Source: CAZKRU01 sp964555235
Lineage (GTDB): Bacteria > Verrucomicrobiota > Verrucomicrobiia > Methylacidiphilales > CAMAQI01
DNA length: 5,853 bases
Assembly: GCA_964555235.1 (NCBI GenBank)
Contig: CAZKRU010000129.1
Location: forward strand, 1 to 5,853
Direction: 5' to 3'
The notes under the pieces are model-generated. The model worked only from the letters and a program-made list of their open reading frames with translations. It was not told the DNA's origin and did no database searches. Shown piece by piece: positions 1 through 5,701 of the stretch. A program made the translations under genes and the position numbers. How positions within the stretch are numbered: the stretch's first letter is position 1; each line of letters starts with the position of its first letter.

Positions 1-152
1 GATTTTTTAAATCCCATCACCTTCACTTAAAAGTACCCTTTTTGCAGAGGTCTCGGACTGTTACTCTGCCTTCTCTCCTGCTTTTTGATCATGTGGATGA
101 TTAGCGGAGATTGATCGAAAGACCCGTCTCCTACCTCTTTACTGACACGATC
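1..152. other. Left flank downstream of the DUF2330 gene; no gene seen
   Basis: This is the sequence beyond the stop codon of the leftmost minus-strand gene. It contains a short inverted repeat, GCAGAG at 44-49 and CTCTGC at 64-69 with a 14-nt loop. A smaller AAAAG/CTTTT pair lies at 29-33 and 38-42. Neither is followed by a convincing run of T on the minus strand, so I do not call an intrinsic terminator. No open frame here resembles a protein I recognise. Confidence 0.5.
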
Positions 153-1817
153 TCAGCGATCCGTAGCACGCTTAATGTCAGAAAGATTAATTCGGGAAGC
201 TCGTCCGCTATCATCAAAGACACGCAAAATAATCGCATCAACTTCCTTTCGGATAGTAAATCCGCCAGGGCCATCCTCAGCAACAAGAGGCTCTCCAGTA
301 ATATAATTCAGCGCTTTTCCAGATCGCTTGTATTGTCTCCTAAAATAATCTTCAGAAGCGAATGCATTTAAAATCGCCTCGGATATTTCTTTCTCGGTTT
401 TTTTGAGCATTTCGGGATGATCATCTACATTTTGTGTAATCGCCTCTATGAGATCATAATAATAGACTCGCTGGAGCATCTCCGAACTTCGTCTGACTTC
501 AACTTCTGAATCTGCGAGCTTTGGAAACCACATACAGGCTAAAATGGAAATTACAGACGTTACTGCAATAGCTCTTGGAAGAAAACGCCAGCCATCCCAA
601 TACAAGTCCTGCTTCACCTCCGACCGCCTGCGATGCATTATCAACGAGGCAAACAACCATACGCCATTGAGTAAAATAAAAAACACTAAAGCTGTCTGGG
701 TTGCTCCTAGGCTTGTATAATAGTGTTCCTGTTGTGGTTTGAAGGTCTCCCACTTGAAGCGCAAATCCTTAGTCGTTTGCTCGCTCTTAATGTTTCCTGA
801 AAGCTTTGTCAGGATACACCCAGGCCACATCATTTGAACCAGTGATTGATGACCAATCTTTGCCCGAGCGTTTTCCCCGCGATAAAGTGTTTTACTTTCA
901 AATTCTTGCCCACGTCCTTCTGAGTCAGATGTCCATGGGTTGAAACGATCACAATATTCTGTTTTCAGCAGATCGCAATTCGCACGCTCACTCCCAATTA
1001 CATACAACTCAAAGAACGTACTCCCCCCAGCAAGCGATGTTAGCATTAATGGATAAATTAGCTCCTGACTTCGAAACGACATCCGAATCGGATGAGGCGT
1101 GTTGCTCCCAGCCTCATCACGTCTTAGCTTAATGGTCGCAAACACCCAACGGTCTTTAATGTAAGCTTCCATAATTGAATCCGCTTTCGAGGGCAACGAA
1201 GCAAACTCGTTCTCTGATAGCCATCCACTCAATTCCTCAGCTTTTTGAGGTCGAAGAATGGCAATTTCGTAAGAACCCACTGAAGCAGTCTTTTCAGCAA
1301 CAAGACGCCCAGGTCGGGTACCCGAAGAGCTTCCTGCCGAAGAAAGAGATCCTAAGCATAAGCCGAAAATCATCATTAAAAGAAACAGCCAGAGTAGAAA
1401 ACTCCACAATGACTCTCTACGAAATAAAATAATCGCTAAAACTAGGTTTAAAAATACCACCATAAAAAGCACCGAACGCACCACACTCGTCATCTCGTGT
1501 GTAATGTCCGGTTGAAGACAAAAATTGATCGTCTTGAGCGGGCCCGGAGTCTCTTTCTCGATCGTATCAGGAACTGAAGGCAAAGGAATAATCCATCCAA
1601 GCTCTTGCGATTCTGAATCCAAAGTAGATGAGATGACCAACGTTTCAACCCCATCCTTCCATTTTAAAATCGCGCGCTGAGCGGGAACCTCAGGAATCTT
1701 GCGGTAAGCCTTGGAAGGAATGTAAATGCCATCTCCAAAAGCCGATGAGAGCAACAACCCGAAAGCAAAAGTTATGAAACCCAGCAACCGAAGAGGGCTT
1801 TGTGTTTTCTGTTTCAT
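153..1817 (-). CDS. Membrane-anchored DUF2330-family protein with split domain and C-terminal extension
   Basis: This 554-residue protein is probably exported and membrane-bound; its function is unknown. Residues 1-29 form a signal peptide or N-terminal anchor. Residues 45-84 (QRAILKWKDGVETLVISS, then GWIIPLPSVP) match the opening of DUF2330. Residues 181-275 (SYEIAILRP, a GWL-type helix, the WVFATIKL strand, PIRMSFRSQELIYPLMLTSL) match its second half. Between them, residues 112-163 contain two hydrophobic helices separated by an FRRES turn, unusual for a family I know mainly as a single exported domain. Two further membrane segments lie at about 375-395 and 413-431. A final ~120-residue region contains ITGEPLVAEDGPGGF. 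The annotated ATG has no Shine-Dalgarno; a strong AAGGAG lies 35 nt upstream, ahead of an in-frame ATT. The gene starts 39 bp after the AP2-like gene and shares its lower GC content. The family call rests on recognised motifs, not on a search. Confidence 0.75.
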   Translation of the reverse strand: MKQKTQSPLRLLGFITFAFGLLLSSAFGDGIYIPSKAYRKIPEVPAQRAILKWKDGVETLVISSTLDSESQELGWIIPLPSVPDTIEKETPGPLKTINFCLQPDITHEMTSVVRSVLFMVVFLNLVLAIILFRRESLWSFLLWLFLLMMIFGLCLGSLSSAGSSSGTRPGRLVAEKTASVGSYEIAILRPQKAEELSGWLSENEFASLPSKADSIMEAYIKDRWVFATIKLRRDEAGSNTPHPIRMSFRSQELIYPLMLTSLAGGSTFFELYVIGSERANCDLLKTEYCDRFNPWTSDSEGRGQEFESKTLYRGENARAKIGHQSLVQMMWPGCILTKLSGNIKSEQTTKDLRFKWETFKPQQEHYYTSLGATQTALVFFILLNGVWLFASLIMHRRRSEVKQDLYWDGWRFLPRAIAVTSVISILACMWFPKLADSEVEVRRSSEMLQRVYYYDLIEAITQNVDDHPEMLKKTEKEISEAILNAFASEDYFRRQYKRSGKALNYITGEPLVAEDGPGGFTIRKEVDAIILRVFDDSGRASRINLSDIKRATDR

Positions 1818-1851
1818 TAAGCAACCCGATCTAATACAGGAAATATCGCAA

Positions 1852-1857
1852 CTCCTT
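1852..1857 (-). promoter_or_regulatory. Strong Shine-Dalgarno AAGGAG far from the annotated ATG
   Basis: AAGGAG overlaps the last base of the AP2-like gene's TGA stop. No ATG, GTG or TTG follows it at usable spacing in the frame of the next gene. An in-frame ATT at 1842-1844 sits exactly 7 nt downstream, and the annotated ATG is 34 nt away. The site either serves a non-canonical AUU start adding nine residues or is a relic. Confidence 0.4.
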
Positions 1858-2327
1858 CAATCGTGCCCAAGCGTTTTTAGCTTATAAGGATTATGAATGA
1901 AACATTTCTGTACGATTTTTTTTACAGCCGCCTTCCGTCTCTTCACTGCTAATTCGAATGCCTTTTCTCTGCCGTATTCGTGAACAGCAAACCGTTCAAA
2001 ACACTTCTCATAGGGAGATTCATGCCAAGTAGCATGATAATACTCCCGGATGATTCCGCTCTTTAATTTTCGCGCTATGAGACACACACCAATAACGCCT
2101 GACTTATTACGAGGTGATTTAGTTTTGAGTTGAGTGACAGGAAGTGATTTTTCGATCTGATTGCGCCACTCAATCGCTTTTTTTAACGAAACGTTTTTGT
2201 CTTGAGTGGATTTTATCCGGCCATCCCCAAAATACGCCACGTAAATCTTGCCCGCGCGCTTGACTTGGACCTGCCAACCATTGTGGGAGGAATCCTCTTT
2301 TCGTATAATATTTCGATAGCGTCTCAT
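1857..2327 (-). CDS. Small bacterial protein with tandem AP2/ERF-like modules
   Basis: This 156-residue basic protein is probably cytoplasmic and DNA-binding. Residues 16-60 (NGWQVQVKRAGKIYVAYFGD, then a helix ending AIEWRNQIEK) look like a degenerate first AP2-like module with a three-strand-plus-helix pattern. Residues 74-135 form a fuller module: NKSGVIGV, the YYHATWHES strand, CFERFAVHEYG, then helix REKAFELAVKRRKAAVKK. This agrees with the bacterial AP2 pattern SGxxGV...W.A.W...FSV.KYG..EAf.LA...R. Bacterial and phage AP2 domains often occur in small standalone proteins or in HNH homing endonucleases. No HNH motif is visible here, so a DNA-binding or regulatory role is more likely than nuclease activity; target and regulon are unknown. 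It begins 30 bp after larC and precedes the DUF2330 gene by 39 bp. There is no good Shine-Dalgarno. Its AT-rich composition differs from cimA and larC, consistent with acquisition. Confidence 0.72.
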   Translation of the reverse strand: MRRYRNIIRKEDSSHNGWQVQVKRAGKIYVAYFGDGRIKSTQDKNVSLKKAIEWRNQIEKSLPVTQLKTKSPRNKSGVIGVCLIARKLKSGIIREYYHATWHESPYEKCFERFAVHEYGREKAFELAVKRRKAAVKKIVQKCFIHNPYKLKTLGHD

Positions 2328-2347
2328 TTTAGCAGGGAAATGTTGAG

Positions 2348-2356
2348 AATATAGCA
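2348..2356 (-). promoter_or_regulatory. Candidate extended -10 promoter for the AP2-like gene
   Basis: The minus strand reads TGCTATATT immediately after the larC stop codon, matching an extended -10 element (TGn followed by TATAAT with one mismatch). No good -35 box lies 17 bp upstream, which extended -10 promoters can tolerate. Transcription would start near 2341, giving a leader of about 14 nt without a Shine-Dalgarno. This would let the two AT-rich genes be expressed separately from cimA-larC. Confidence 0.33.
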
Positions 2357-2357
2357 G

Positions 2358-3620
2358 CTATTTACCACCACCCACCGCCGCCTGATAAATCTCCGTAAAC
2401 GTTCTCCCCGTCTTCTCCGCTAACAACCGACACGATTCATATTCCGGCGCCCACTGGACTTGCTTTCCTTCCCAGGAACCTTTTTTTACCTGAATCGGGC
2501 CAAAGGGGGTTTGAACGGTGAGGATTTCTCGAGCGAGTTTCCAACGATTCTTCAGCGAGTGACGCACGCCAAAGGCCGAGGTTTCGGTCATGAGGAGCTT
2601 CGCTAACTCTTTCGCTTTTTCAGGAGGTGCAATGACGGTGATCAAGGTTCCGGGACGATTTTTTTTCATCTGGGCCGCTTGAAAAAAGACGTCGAGTGCT
2701 CCAGCGGTGAAAAGTTTCTCCATGACGTGCCCGAGTTGTTCGCCGGTACTGTCATCGACTTGGGTTTCGAGAACTTCGACCTGGTCTTCGTGCTCGGGCT
2801 CGGCGATCTCTGCCAAAATCGCGCGCACCACATTGGGACGGGAGGCGAGCTTTCTCGTTCCAACGCCGTACCCGATCTTTCGAACCTGAAAGGGCGGTAG
2901 TGGAACAAACTCTTTCACAAATTCCGCAAGCAAGGTCGCTCCGGTCGGAGTAATCAACTCGTGCGGCTCATCGACTTGGCGGAGCGGAATTCCCTTGAGA
3001 CATTCGAGCGTCGCTGGGACCGGAATCGGCAACATGCCGTGAGCTGCCTTCACAAATCCCGTTCCATCGATCAGGGGACTTGCCAGCACTCGCGAAATTC
3101 CAAGCTTTTCCATTCCAATACAAACTCCGACCGTATCGATAATCGAATCCAACGCCCCAACCTCGTGAAACGTCACCGTCTCGGGAGGTTGATGGTGAAT
3201 CTTCCCCTCGGCTTCCGCCAAACGACGAAAGGCCCCGACCGCATGGGTTTTGACGAACGGAGAAAGCTCACTCGCTTCAATCAAGGCACGGATTTCAGAA
3301 AACGTTCTTCCATGAGAATGATGATCGTCATGATCATGTTTCGCCGCATCATGGGAATGAGAATGACCATGTGAGTGCCCTGACTCTTCATGAGGATGGT
3401 GATGCCCGTGATCGTGGCCATGGTCGTGATCATGAACCTGAAATCGAATTCCTGAAATCCCGTGACGCTCTTCCCGTGAGGTATGGAGATGAAAATGCTC
3501 CGGCAATTTCAACTTTTCCAGCTCATGCTCCAGAAAATGAGAATCCAGCCCAAGATCAATCAAGGCCCCGAGCAGCATATCTCCGCTCGCCCCCGAAAAA
3601 CAGTCGAGATAAAGAATCAT
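2358..3620 (-). CDS. larC: LarC, nickel insertion enzyme of nickel-pincer cofactor synthesis (single-ORF form)
   Basis: In the characterised family, LarC uses CTP to insert nickel into pyridinium-3,5-bisthiocarboxylic acid mononucleotide, making the cofactor of lactate racemase (LarA) and relatives. The 420-residue length is typical. The start YLDCFSGASGDMLLGAL (4-20) is the LarC signature. Residues 62-103 hold 19 histidines alternating with Asp, Gly and Ser, a probable nickel-binding or storage loop. TVTFHEVGALDSIIDTVG (148-165), HGMLPIPVPATL (194-205) and the ELITPTGATLL stretch (221-231) are further family motifs. The C-terminal LarC2 part, from about 280, contains ETQVDDSTGE (285-294). 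In Lactiplantibacillus plantarum the two parts are joined by programmed frameshifting; here the frame is continuous. The start codon lies 4 bp after the cimA stop, with GGAAGGA as ribosome binding site inside the cimA end. larA, larB and larE are not in this window. Confidence 0.95.
   Translation of the reverse strand: MILYLDCFSGASGDMLLGALIDLGLDSHFLEHELEKLKLPEHFHLHTSREERHGISGIRFQVHDHDHGHDHGHHHPHEESGHSHGHSHSHDAAKHDHDDHHSHGRTFSEIRALIEASELSPFVKTHAVGAFRRLAEAEGKIHHQPPETVTFHEVGALDSIIDTVGVCIGMEKLGISRVLASPLIDGTGFVKAAHGMLPIPVPATLECLKGIPLRQVDEPHELITPTGATLLAEFVKEFVPLPPFQVRKIGYGVGTRKLASRPNVVRAILAEIAEPEHEDQVEVLETQVDDSTGEQLGHVMEKLFTAGALDVFFQAAQMKKNRPGTLITVIAPPEKAKELAKLLMTETSAFGVRHSLKNRWKLAREILTVQTPFGPIQVKKGSWEGKQVQWAPEYESCRLLAEKTGRTFTEIYQAAVGGGK
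3312..3434 (-). repeat. larC: Histidine-rich low-complexity tract within larC
   Basis: Codons 63-103 of larC encode 19 histidines in HDHDHG and GHSHGHSHSH runs, so the DNA is a degenerate CAT/CAC-GAT/GAC repeat. It probably binds nickel as a flexible loop and is a likely site of length variation between related strains. Similar His-rich loops occur in other nickel metallochaperones. Confidence 0.85.
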
Positions 3621-3624
3621 CCCG

Positions 3625-5196
3625 TTATTTTTCCTTCCGCATCAGTCGGTATTCCATGCTGTCCGTCAACGCGATCCACGAGGCATCTAGAATATTGTCA
3701 GAAACCCCCACCGTATTCCACGTTGCATTTCCATCCGTCGACTCGATGAGCACTCGCGTCCGCGCCGCCGTTCCTTCGTTGGAATTGATGATTCGAACTT
3801 TGTAGTCAATGAGCCGAATCTCCGCGATGATCGGATAAAACCGAACGAGCGCCTGCCGAAGCGCCGCATCCAGCGCATTCACCGGACCATCCCCCTCCGC
3901 CACCGTGTAGACTTTCTCTCCGCGAACCTTCAGCTTCACCGTCGCTTCACACGCATCGATCGCATGTTCCGAACTGCGCCGATAAGAGACGTGATATTCG
4001 ATCAGCTCAAAAAAGGGCTCCACGTGTTCCAAGACTTTTCGGACGAGCAATTCAAACGATCCATCCGCCGCCTCAAACTCATAGCCTTCGTTTTCCAGTT
4101 GCTTGATCTTGTCGAGAATCGTCTTCGTCTCCGGCGATTTTTCATCCACCGCGAGCTTTAATTCACGAGCCTTGAGCATGACATTTGTCCGCCCGGAGAG
4201 CTCTCCGACCAAAACGCGCTGAAGATTTCCGACCAGCTCCGGCTGAATGTGCTCGTAGCTCCGCGCCAATTTGTTCACCGCATTGACGTGCGTCCCCCCC
4301 TTATGCGCGAAGGCCGATGCCCCAACAAACGGCGCACGTTTATTGTGACGTTGATTCGCCAGTTCATCCACATAGAGCGACAACTCCCGCAACTTGGCAA
4401 GACTCTCATCGCTCACGACCCGCTTACCGAGTTTCAGTTGAAGATTCGGAATCACCGTCGTCAAATTACAATTCCCGACCCGCTCGCCGAAGCCGTTCAT
4501 CGTCCCCTGAACCTGCAACGCTCCCGCTTCCAGCGAGGCTAACGCATTCGCGACACCGACACCGCTGTCGTCGTGGGTATGAATTCCGACCCGCGCACCG
4601 GTCGATTTTTGAACTTCGCGCGTGATTCGCGCGATTTCCGAAGGAAGATTTCCCCCATTCGTATCACACAAAACCAAATAGGAAGCCCCCGCATCCGCCG
4701 CTGCTTTCAGACATTGCGTTGCGTATTCCGGATCGTCGCGATATCCATCGAACCCGTGTTCAGCGTCATAAATCACTTCACGTCCATGCGATTTCAAAAA
4801 ACGGACCGTGTCCGCAATCATCGCCACATTTTCCTCGGGCGTCGTCCGCAAAACCTCGAGCACGTGCAGCAGCCACGTCTTTCCGTAAATCGTGATCGCC
4901 GGAGTCTCGGCCTCCAAAAGCAATCGGAGCTGGGGATCCTCTTCCGCCTTGATTCCGGCGCGACGCGTGCTTCCGAATGCGGCAACCTTCGCCTGATTCA
5001 GCTTCAGCTTCCGCACTTTCGAAAAAAACTCGATATCCTTCGGATTCGATCCGGGCCATCCCCCTTCAATATAATGGATTCCGAATTGATCCAGACGCTC
5101 CGTAATCCGAAGCTTGTCCTCGACTGAAAAATTGATTCCTTCTCCCTGCGCCCCATCGCGCAGAGTCGTGTCATACAGTGTGATCTCGGAAGCCAT
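3625..5196 (-). CDS. cimA: (R)-citramalate synthase CimA
   Basis: The enzyme condenses pyruvate with acetyl-CoA to (R)-citramalate, opening the threonine-independent route to 2-oxobutyrate and isoleucine; it is cytoplasmic. The 523-residue length is normal for the long CimA type. The HMGL-like TIM barrel begins with LYDTTLRDGAQGEG (7-20), containing the catalytic Arg13 and metal-binding Asp14. HTHDDSGVGVANAL (206-219) gives metal ligands His206 and His208, and GFGERVGNCNL (235-245) supplies the Asn ligand. YDAEHGFDGYRDDPEYA (143-159) is characteristic of CimA rather than of 2-isopropylmalate or homocitrate synthase. HKGGTHVNAV (298-307) lies in the linker/subdomain region. From about residue 395 a LeuA-type dimerisation and allosteric domain follows (DGPVNALDAALRQAL, 436-450), the usual site of isoleucine feedback. 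The start has no strong Shine-Dalgarno; a weak GGTAGGG lies 10 nt upstream and overlaps a candidate -10 box. This is the first gene of the run, followed directly by larC. Confidence 0.95.
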   Translation of the reverse strand: MASEITLYDTTLRDGAQGEGINFSVEDKLRITERLDQFGIHYIEGGWPGSNPKDIEFFSKVRKLKLNQAKVAAFGSTRRAGIKAEEDPQLRLLLEAETPAITIYGKTWLLHVLEVLRTTPEENVAMIADTVRFLKSHGREVIYDAEHGFDGYRDDPEYATQCLKAAADAGASYLVLCDTNGGNLPSEIARITREVQKSTGARVGIHTHDDSGVGVANALASLEAGALQVQGTMNGFGERVGNCNLTTVIPNLQLKLGKRVVSDESLAKLRELSLYVDELANQRHNKRAPFVGASAFAHKGGTHVNAVNKLARSYEHIQPELVGNLQRVLVGELSGRTNVMLKARELKLAVDEKSPETKTILDKIKQLENEGYEFEAADGSFELLVRKVLEHVEPFFELIEYHVSYRRSSEHAIDACEATVKLKVRGEKVYTVAEGDGPVNALDAALRQALVRFYPIIAEIRLIDYKVRIINSNEGTAARTRVLIESTDGNATWNTVGVSDNILDASWIALTDSMEYRLMRKEK

Positions 5197-5205
5197 AAGG
5201 GGAAG

Positions 5206-5234
5206 ACCCTACCGGATGCTTTCGGCGATTTCAA
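5206..5234 (-). promoter_or_regulatory. Candidate sigma70-type promoter abutting cimA
   Basis: The minus strand has TTGAAA (5229-5234, five of six matches to TTGACA), a 17-bp spacer, and TAGGGT (5206-5211), which keeps the three most conserved -10 positions. Transcription would begin around 5199, about 3 nt before the cimA ATG, giving a nearly leaderless message. The same bases could instead be read as a weak Shine-Dalgarno (GGTAGGG, 5207-5213), in which case the true promoter lies further upstream. Confidence 0.4.
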
Positions 5235-5245
5235 TCCCGATCCGA

Positions 5246-5261
5246 GAGAGGCGTAGATTCC
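5246..5261. repeat. 16-bp direct repeat, copy 1
   Basis: GAGAGGCGTAGATTCC is identical to 5594-5609. It is followed by TGTCCAAAA (5262-5270), whose reverse complement TTTTGGACA occurs at 5580-5588 just before copy 2. Both copies therefore appear to derive from one larger repeat unit that has been rearranged. Confidence 0.7.
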
Positions 5262-5334
5262 TGTCCAAAACAAAACCCGATCTCCGAGGATAAACCGGGA
5301 GGGGGGATTGAATTGGAGGGTTTCGCGATTTTGA

Positions 5335-5372
5335 CCTGCCCGCATTGTTACGCAAAGCGTTGCAGGCGGGGG
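5335..5372. repeat. REP-like GC-rich palindrome, copy 1
   Basis: Arms CCTGCCCGCA (5335-5344) and TGCAGGCGGG (5361-5370) pair with one mismatch and one G-T wobble. The interior holds a small perfect hairpin, ACGC-AAA-GCGT (5350-5360). The right arm runs into GGGGGTG, as in copy 2, showing the same orientation. Confidence 0.8.
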
Positions 5373-5445
5373 TGAAACTAGTTTTAACCGCAAAGGCTCG
5401 ACGGCCTCAACGGTTTGAATTTGCAAACAAATCCCCTCCGTTGCG

Positions 5446-5543
5446 CCTTGGAGTCGTTGCCCTGCCCGCAATGCCTACGGCATAGCCGTTGCAGGCGGGG
5501 GTGGAAACTTCAACGATCCGACTCAACCGCCACGACTCCAAGG
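5446..5543. repeat. 11-bp inverted repeat enclosing REP-like copy 2
   Basis: CCTTGGAGTCG (5446-5456) and CGACTCCAAGG (5533-5543) are perfect reverse complements. They flank the second REP-like palindrome, giving a nested stem about 98 bp long. The outer arms could be the ends of an older insertion unit or a second structural stem. Confidence 0.7.
5461..5501. repeat. REP-like GC-rich palindrome, copy 2
   Basis: The arms are CCTGCCCGCA (5461-5470) and TGCAGGCGGG (5490-5499), identical to those of copy 1. The loop differs: ATGCC-TAC-GGCAT (5471-5483) is an internal perfect hairpin unlike the loop of copy 1, followed by AGCCGT. The trailing GGGGGTGGAAAC resembles the flank of copy 1. Confidence 0.8.
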
Positions 5544-5554
5544 GCTCGAAGGGA

Positions 5555-5600
5555 GCCTCTCATTGACAGACAATGTCTATTTTGGACACCAATGAGAGGC
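5555..5600. repeat. 11-bp perfect inverted repeat with competing inner hairpins
   Basis: GCCTCTCATTG (5555-5565) and CAATGAGAGGC (5590-5600) pair across a 24-nt loop. Within it, CATTG (5561-5565) can alternatively pair with CAATG at 5571-5575, and AGAC-AAT-GTCT forms at 5568-5578. No poly-T run follows on either strand, so this is not an intrinsic terminator. Confidence 0.7.
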
Positions 5601-5609
5601 GTAGATTCC
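5594..5609. repeat. 16-bp direct repeat, copy 2
   Basis: GAGAGGCGTAGATTCC is identical to 5246-5261 and in the same orientation. Its first seven bases also form part of the right arm of the adjacent 11-bp inverted repeat, so the two repeats are interlocked. Confidence 0.7.
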
Positions 5610-5663
5610 CCAATCCTTAGTGATCTCATAGAAAATAAGAAAAATGGTGAGTTTTCACACGAA

Positions 5664-5701
5664 CCCGCCCGCAACGCTTCGCGTAGCGATGCGGGCGGGG
5701 G
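5664..5701. repeat. REP-like GC-rich palindrome, copy 3 (perfect arms)
   Basis: The arms CCCGCCCGCA (5664-5673) and TGCGGGCGGG (5690-5699) pair perfectly. CGCT (5675-5678) and AGCG (5685-5688) extend the stem past one A-A mismatch around a TCGCGT loop. The same orientation as copies 1 and 2 is shown by the trailing G run. Confidence 0.82.

Noticed and set aside
29..69. Possible intrinsic terminator after the DUF2330 gene
   Set aside because: The 6-bp stem has a 14-nt loop and is followed by A-rich rather than T-rich sequence on the minus strand.
2961..3374. Plus-strand open frames opposite larC, cimA and the DUF2330 gene
   Set aside because: They are antisense shadows of strongly supported genes and show no protein-like pattern.
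2358..3620. Programmed frameshift between LarC1 and LarC2
   Set aside because: The reading frame is continuous through both parts and all family motifs are in one frame.
5004..5471. 155-residue minus-strand open frame across the cimA start and the first REP-like palindrome
   Set aside because: It overlaps clearly coding cimA in another frame, and its remainder translates palindromic repeat DNA with no recognisable protein pattern.
5335..5701. CRISPR-like array of three repeats
   Set aside because: The intervals (88 and 162 nt) are unequal and too long, the repeats differ internally, and there are no cas genes.
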